A DNA stretch of 64,000 nucleotides, from NCBI RefSeq assembly GCF_014642855.1, contig NZ_BMJB01000001.1, positions 2,356,001-2,420,000 on the forward strand, read 5' to 3'. Positions within the stretch are counted from its first letter, which is position 1. Every line of letters starts with the position of its first letter. Of the stretch, positions 61,417 through 64,000 are shown piece by piece. The notes beneath the pieces are model-generated. The model was not told where the DNA came from. It saw only the letters and a list, made by a program, of their open reading frames with translations, and made no database searches. Source of the stretch: Edaphobacter acidisoli (GTDB lineage: Bacteria; Acidobacteriota; Terriglobia; Terriglobales; Acidobacteriaceae). Position numbers and translations under genes: made by a program.

Positions 61417-61743
61417 ATGAGAACCCTTAGAGCGCTGCCGCGAGTAATACTGATACTGCTAATCTTCTCGTCTGCTGTTTGGTTAGTCGGTAGGAGCTCG
61501 TTGCGAAAGAAGCAGGTCGTTGATGCTGTCTTCGCTGTATGTGCGCTCTCCGTTGGAGTTTTGTATGAACGAAATAACTATGTTTCTGACCGAGAAACTG
61601 CAGAAAGAATTAAGAAGGTGAGTTCGCATGTCCCAGATAACACCCCCTTCCGAAGTGAACAAGATATCCAAGAAGATCTCAGACAAGCAGCAAAAGTTTG
61701 CTGGAAGCCCGAAAAAGGCGACGACACACGTCAATCAGAATGA
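61417..61743 (+). CDS. Small membrane protein in the gcv operon, overlapping gcvPB
   Basis: The 108-residue frame has two hydrophobic segments (about 9-24, VILILLIFSSAVWLVG, and 36-50, AVFAVCALSVGVLY) and a polar C-terminal part. GGAG stands seven bases before its ATG, which supports translation. Its last 116 bases overlap the start of gcvPB in another frame. I do not recognise it. It may be a real small gene slipped between gcvPA and gcvPB, or a spurious frame. Confidence 0.5.
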   Translation: MRTLRALPRVILILLIFSSAVWLVGRSSLRKKQVVDAVFAVCALSVGVLYERNNYVSDRETAERIKKVSSHVPDNTPFRSEQDIQEDLRQAAKVCWKPEKGDDTRQSE

Positions 61744-63229
61744 GGACTTGATCTTTGAGAAGTCTTCGCCGGGGAAGAAAGCTTATCGGCTGGCTGAGCT
61801 GGACGTGCCGGCTGTCGATGCTGCTTCCCTGCTCGGCGCGGCGGCGCGTACCGATCTGGGTGTGATGCCGGAGTTGAGTGAGATTGAGATCATTCGGCAC
61901 TTCACGCGGCTTTCGACTTGGAACTATGCGATTGACCTGGGGATGTATCCGCTGGGGTCGTGCACGATGAAGTACAACCCGCGCATCAATGAGCTGGTGT
62001 CGCGGCTTGAAGGGATTGCGGATGCGCATCCTTATCAGCCGGAGTCGCTGTCGCAGGGGTGCCTGGGCATCATGAAGGTGCTCTCGGATGCGCTGGTTGA
62101 GATTACCGGCATGGACACGATTACGCTGCAGCCGGCGGCGGGTGCGCATGGCGAGTTCACCGGGATTCTGCTGGCAAGGGCGTATCACGAGGCGAAGGGG
62201 AATCCGCGGAAGAAGATTCTGATTCCCGACTCGGCGCATGGGACGAACCCGGCGACGGCTGCGGTGTGCGGCTATGAGGTTGCGAACCTGAAGTCGAATG
62301 CGCAGGGCATGGTGGATGTGGCCGAGCTGGAGCGGCTGGTGGATGAAGATACCGCCGCGCTGATGCTGACGAATCCTTCGACGATTGGCGTGTTTGAGAG
62401 CGAGATTCATAAGATTGCCGATGTGCTTCATGCGAAGGGCGCGCTGCTCTACATGGACGGCGCGAACATGAATGCGCTGTGCGGCAAGACTCGGCCGGGC
62501 GACTTTGGTGTGGACGTGATGCATTTGAATCTGCATAAGACGTTTTCGACTCCGCATGGAGGTGGTGGTCCGGGTTCGGGGCCGGTGGCTTGCAAGAAGA
62601 TTCTGGAGCCGTTTCTGCCTACGCCGGTGCTGGTGACGCGCGCGGATGGGACGCTTGGGCTGGAGTACAACCGGCCCCAGACTGTTGGCCGTGTGCGCGC
62701 GTTTTATGGCAACTTCGGGATGTTTGTGCGGGCGCTGGCTTACATTCTGGCCAATGGGCCGGATGGTTTGCGCCAGACGACTGAGGATGCGGTGCTGAAT
62801 GCGAACTATATTCGCGCGAAGCTGTCGGATACGTTTGAGCTGCCGTACAAGGCTCCTTCGCTGCATGAGGTTGTCTTCTCGGACAAGCGGCAGGCGAAGA
62901 ATGGCGTGAAGACCGGTGATATGGGCAAGCGGCTAATTGATTATGGCTTCCACGCTTACACGGTCAGCTTTCCGCTGGTGGTGCCGGGCGCGATGATGAT
63001 TGAGCCGACGGAGAGCGAGAGCCGCGAGGAGCTTGATTTGCTGATCGATGCGCTGAAGCAGATTGCGCGCGAGGCGGAGGAAAATCCTGAGCTGGTGCAG
63101 ACGGCTCCGCATACGACGCGGGCGCAGCGGCTGGATGAGACGACGGCGGCTCGGAAGCCTGTGCTGCGATGGAAAGCTCCTGCGGCTTCGACTCCGGTTG
63201 CGGTCGATTCGGCTGCGAAGGAGTGGTAG
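61628..63229 (+). CDS. gcvPB: Glycine dehydrogenase (decarboxylating) subunit 2
   Basis: This is the C-terminal half of the P protein and carries the PLP lysine, Lys304 (HLNLHKTFSTPHGGGGPG). Also visible are MYPLGSCTMKYNPR, QPAAGAHGEFTG and DSAHGTNPATA. At 533 residues it has about 40 extra N-terminal residues compared with the conserved start (LIFEKSSPGK) and a Pro/Ala-rich C-terminal tail. ATG 61628 follows AAGGTGAG by five bases, and the first ~40 codons overlap the preceding small frame. Confidence 0.95.
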   Translation: MSQITPPSEVNKISKKISDKQQKFAGSPKKATTHVNQNEDLIFEKSSPGKKAYRLAELDVPAVDAASLLGAAARTDLGVMPELSEIEIIRHFTRLSTWNYAIDLGMYPLGSCTMKYNPRINELVSRLEGIADAHPYQPESLSQGCLGIMKVLSDALVEITGMDTITLQPAAGAHGEFTGILLARAYHEAKGNPRKKILIPDSAHGTNPATAAVCGYEVANLKSNAQGMVDVAELERLVDEDTAALMLTNPSTIGVFESEIHKIADVLHAKGALLYMDGANMNALCGKTRPGDFGVDVMHLNLHKTFSTPHGGGGPGSGPVACKKILEPFLPTPVLVTRADGTLGLEYNRPQTVGRVRAFYGNFGMFVRALAYILANGPDGLRQTTEDAVLNANYIRAKLSDTFELPYKAPSLHEVVFSDKRQAKNGVKTGDMGKRLIDYGFHAYTVSFPLVVPGAMMIEPTESESREELDLLIDALKQIAREAEENPELVQTAPHTTRAQRLDETTAARKPVLRWKAPAASTPVAVDSAAKEW

Positions 63230-63230
63230 C

Positions 63231-63509
63231 GTGTCTGTCTTCTATGACCGCAAGGATGAGCTTGAGAAGTATGAGTTCATGATGGGCGAGGCGCGGGGGC
63301 GGCTGGCGGTGACGCTGGACGCGCTGACCGATGCGCTGATCCTGATTGGCCAGCATGGCGTGTACTGCACGAGCGCGCGGAACCCGAATGTTCCGGCGCT
63401 CGATTTGCAGGCAGTGACTGAGAACATCACCGGCGCGAAGGAGCTGGTGAGCGCGGTGATGGAGCGGCTGCGACTGGATAAGGAAGCCGCGGACTCTACT
63501 GGGCAGTGA
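63231..63509 (+). CDS. Small helical protein at the end of the gcv operon
   Basis: From a GTG one base after the gcvPB stop, with AAGGAG seven bases upstream, the frame encodes 92 residues. It is predicted mostly helical (ELEKYEFMMGEARGRLAVTLDALTDAL, with ITGAKELVSAVMERLRLDKEA later). No family is recognised. Its 3' end overlaps the convergent DUF2911 gene by 14 bases. Position suggests cotranscription with the glycine cleavage genes. Confidence 0.68.
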   Translation: MSVFYDRKDELEKYEFMMGEARGRLAVTLDALTDALILIGQHGVYCTSARNPNVPALDLQAVTENITGAKELVSAVMERLRLDKEAADSTGQ

Positions 63510-64000
63510 CGGTTACGTACTCGTCGGTTGTCTCCCATTTGACGTGCAGCTCGGTTGTGTTGCCCTTTGTGTTTTCAAAGGAGATGGACATGGACTCCTG
63601 CGGGCTGGGGAGCGTGGCGCCGGTCATGGGCGTGCGGCCGAGGTCGTTGCCTTCGGGGTACGGGATGCCCCACTCGCCGGTCTTCTTGCTGACGATGAAG
63701 AGCCACTGGGTCTGGCTGGGCAGGGTGAAGATGGTGTAGGTGCCGGCGGGGACGTCGAGGGTGCCGATCTTGAGATTGACGGGCGTGATGAGGGTGGTTG
63801 CGGGGTTCGCGCCGGTGCGCCAGGGTTTGTCGTAGGGGACGAGACCGCCCATGATCTTGCGGCCGCGCATGGATGGGGAGTTGTAGTGGATGGTGATCTG
63901 CTGGCCGTTGAGGGTGACTTCGGCGGTGGCTGGCGGGCTGAGGATCGGCTTCTTCGGGGCTTCGGTCTGCGCGTGGGCGGCAGTGACGACGAAGAGGAGA
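63496..64000 (-). CDS. DUF2911-domain exported protein (cut by window edge)
   Basis: The visible ~167 codons include the end of a signal peptide (TAAHA-Q). The mature DUF2911 domain follows (TIHYNSPSMRGRKIMGGLVPYDKPWRTGANPATTL, DVPAGTYTIFTLPS, WGIPYP) and runs to the C terminus (DEYVTVTAQ). The frame stays open past base 64000, so the start is outside the window. DUF2911 proteins are extracytoplasmic and uncharacterised. Confidence 0.88.
   Translation of the reverse strand, partial: LLFVVTAAHAQTEAPKKPILSPPATAEVTLNGQQITIHYNSPSMRGRKIMGGLVPYDKPWRTGANPATTLITPVNLKIGTLDVPAGTYTIFTLPSQTQWLFIVSKKTGEWGIPYPEGNDLGRTPMTGATLPSPQESMSISFENTKGNTTELHVKWETTDEYVTVTAQ

Overview
The window looks like a chromosomal segment of an Acidobacteriota species, class Terriglobia (Acidobacteriaceae; Granulicella, Edaphobacter or Terriglobus type). 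This is an inference. It rests on three very large Oar-like TonB-dependent receptors with an N-terminal carboxypeptidase-regulatory-like domain, two VWFA-related proteins of the acidobacterial type, a split gcvPA/gcvPB, and a characteristic family of intergenic palindromic repeats. No rRNA, tRNA, CRISPR array, prophage or intact insertion sequence was seen.

Layout. 1-12.1 kb (minus strand): a carbohydrate catabolism island with two TonB-dependent receptors (one cut by the left edge), a LacI regulator, and an apparent operon of a Tat-exported enolase-superfamily enzyme, ribokinase, deoxyribose-phosphate aldolase and a two-domain ALDH16-type aldehyde dehydrogenase. 12.1-16.0 kb (minus): a compact, translationally coupled cluster of a Cys-rich exported peptide, a DUF692 (BufB/MbnB) enzyme, a DUF2063 (BufC/HvfC) partner, DoxX, an ECF sigma factor and a zinc-finger anti-sigma. 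This is a bufferin-type RiPP system and the most interesting element of the window. 16.2-20.8 kb (minus): acyltransferase, orphan ABC permease, polymerase-like membrane protein and methyltransferase, probably surface-polysaccharide related. 21.3-26.8 kb: RodZ-like HTH protein, RpiR regulator and a divergent TonB receptor. 27-34.2 kb (plus): metK, ada, a GT-C membrane protein, an MFS transporter and ahcY. 34.3-37.3 kb: small exported proteins, a DUF4397 lipoprotein, an LssY_C protein and a ComEA-like protein.

37.5-45.2 kb: the histidine operon hisI-G-D-C-B-(small membrane protein)-H-F, preceded by a sigma70-like promoter, a His-rich leader peptide and an intrinsic terminator, which is a textbook attenuator layout. 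hisA lies on the opposite strand with a CHAD-domain gene behind it. hisE is not in the window. 45.2-56.6 kb: accessory genes (outer-membrane barrel, tatA, GH43, EamA, two VWFA proteins, glgC, small proteins) separated by mosaics of short palindromic repeats, including a 36-bp tandem array. 56.6-63.5 kb: a methylmalonyl-CoA mutase large subunit without its B12 domain, then the glycine-cleavage operon gcvT-gcvH-gcvPA-(small membrane protein)-gcvPB-small ORF. The right edge cuts a DUF2911 gene.

Functional links. metK and ahcY serve the methyl cycle. The his leader should couple transcription to charged tRNA-His. The LacI and RpiR genes sit beside sugar-uptake receptors and probably control them. 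In the bufferin cluster the sigma and anti-sigma pair probably controls its own operon in response to copper or a similar metal stress. All protein assignments come from reading translated sequence; no database search was run.
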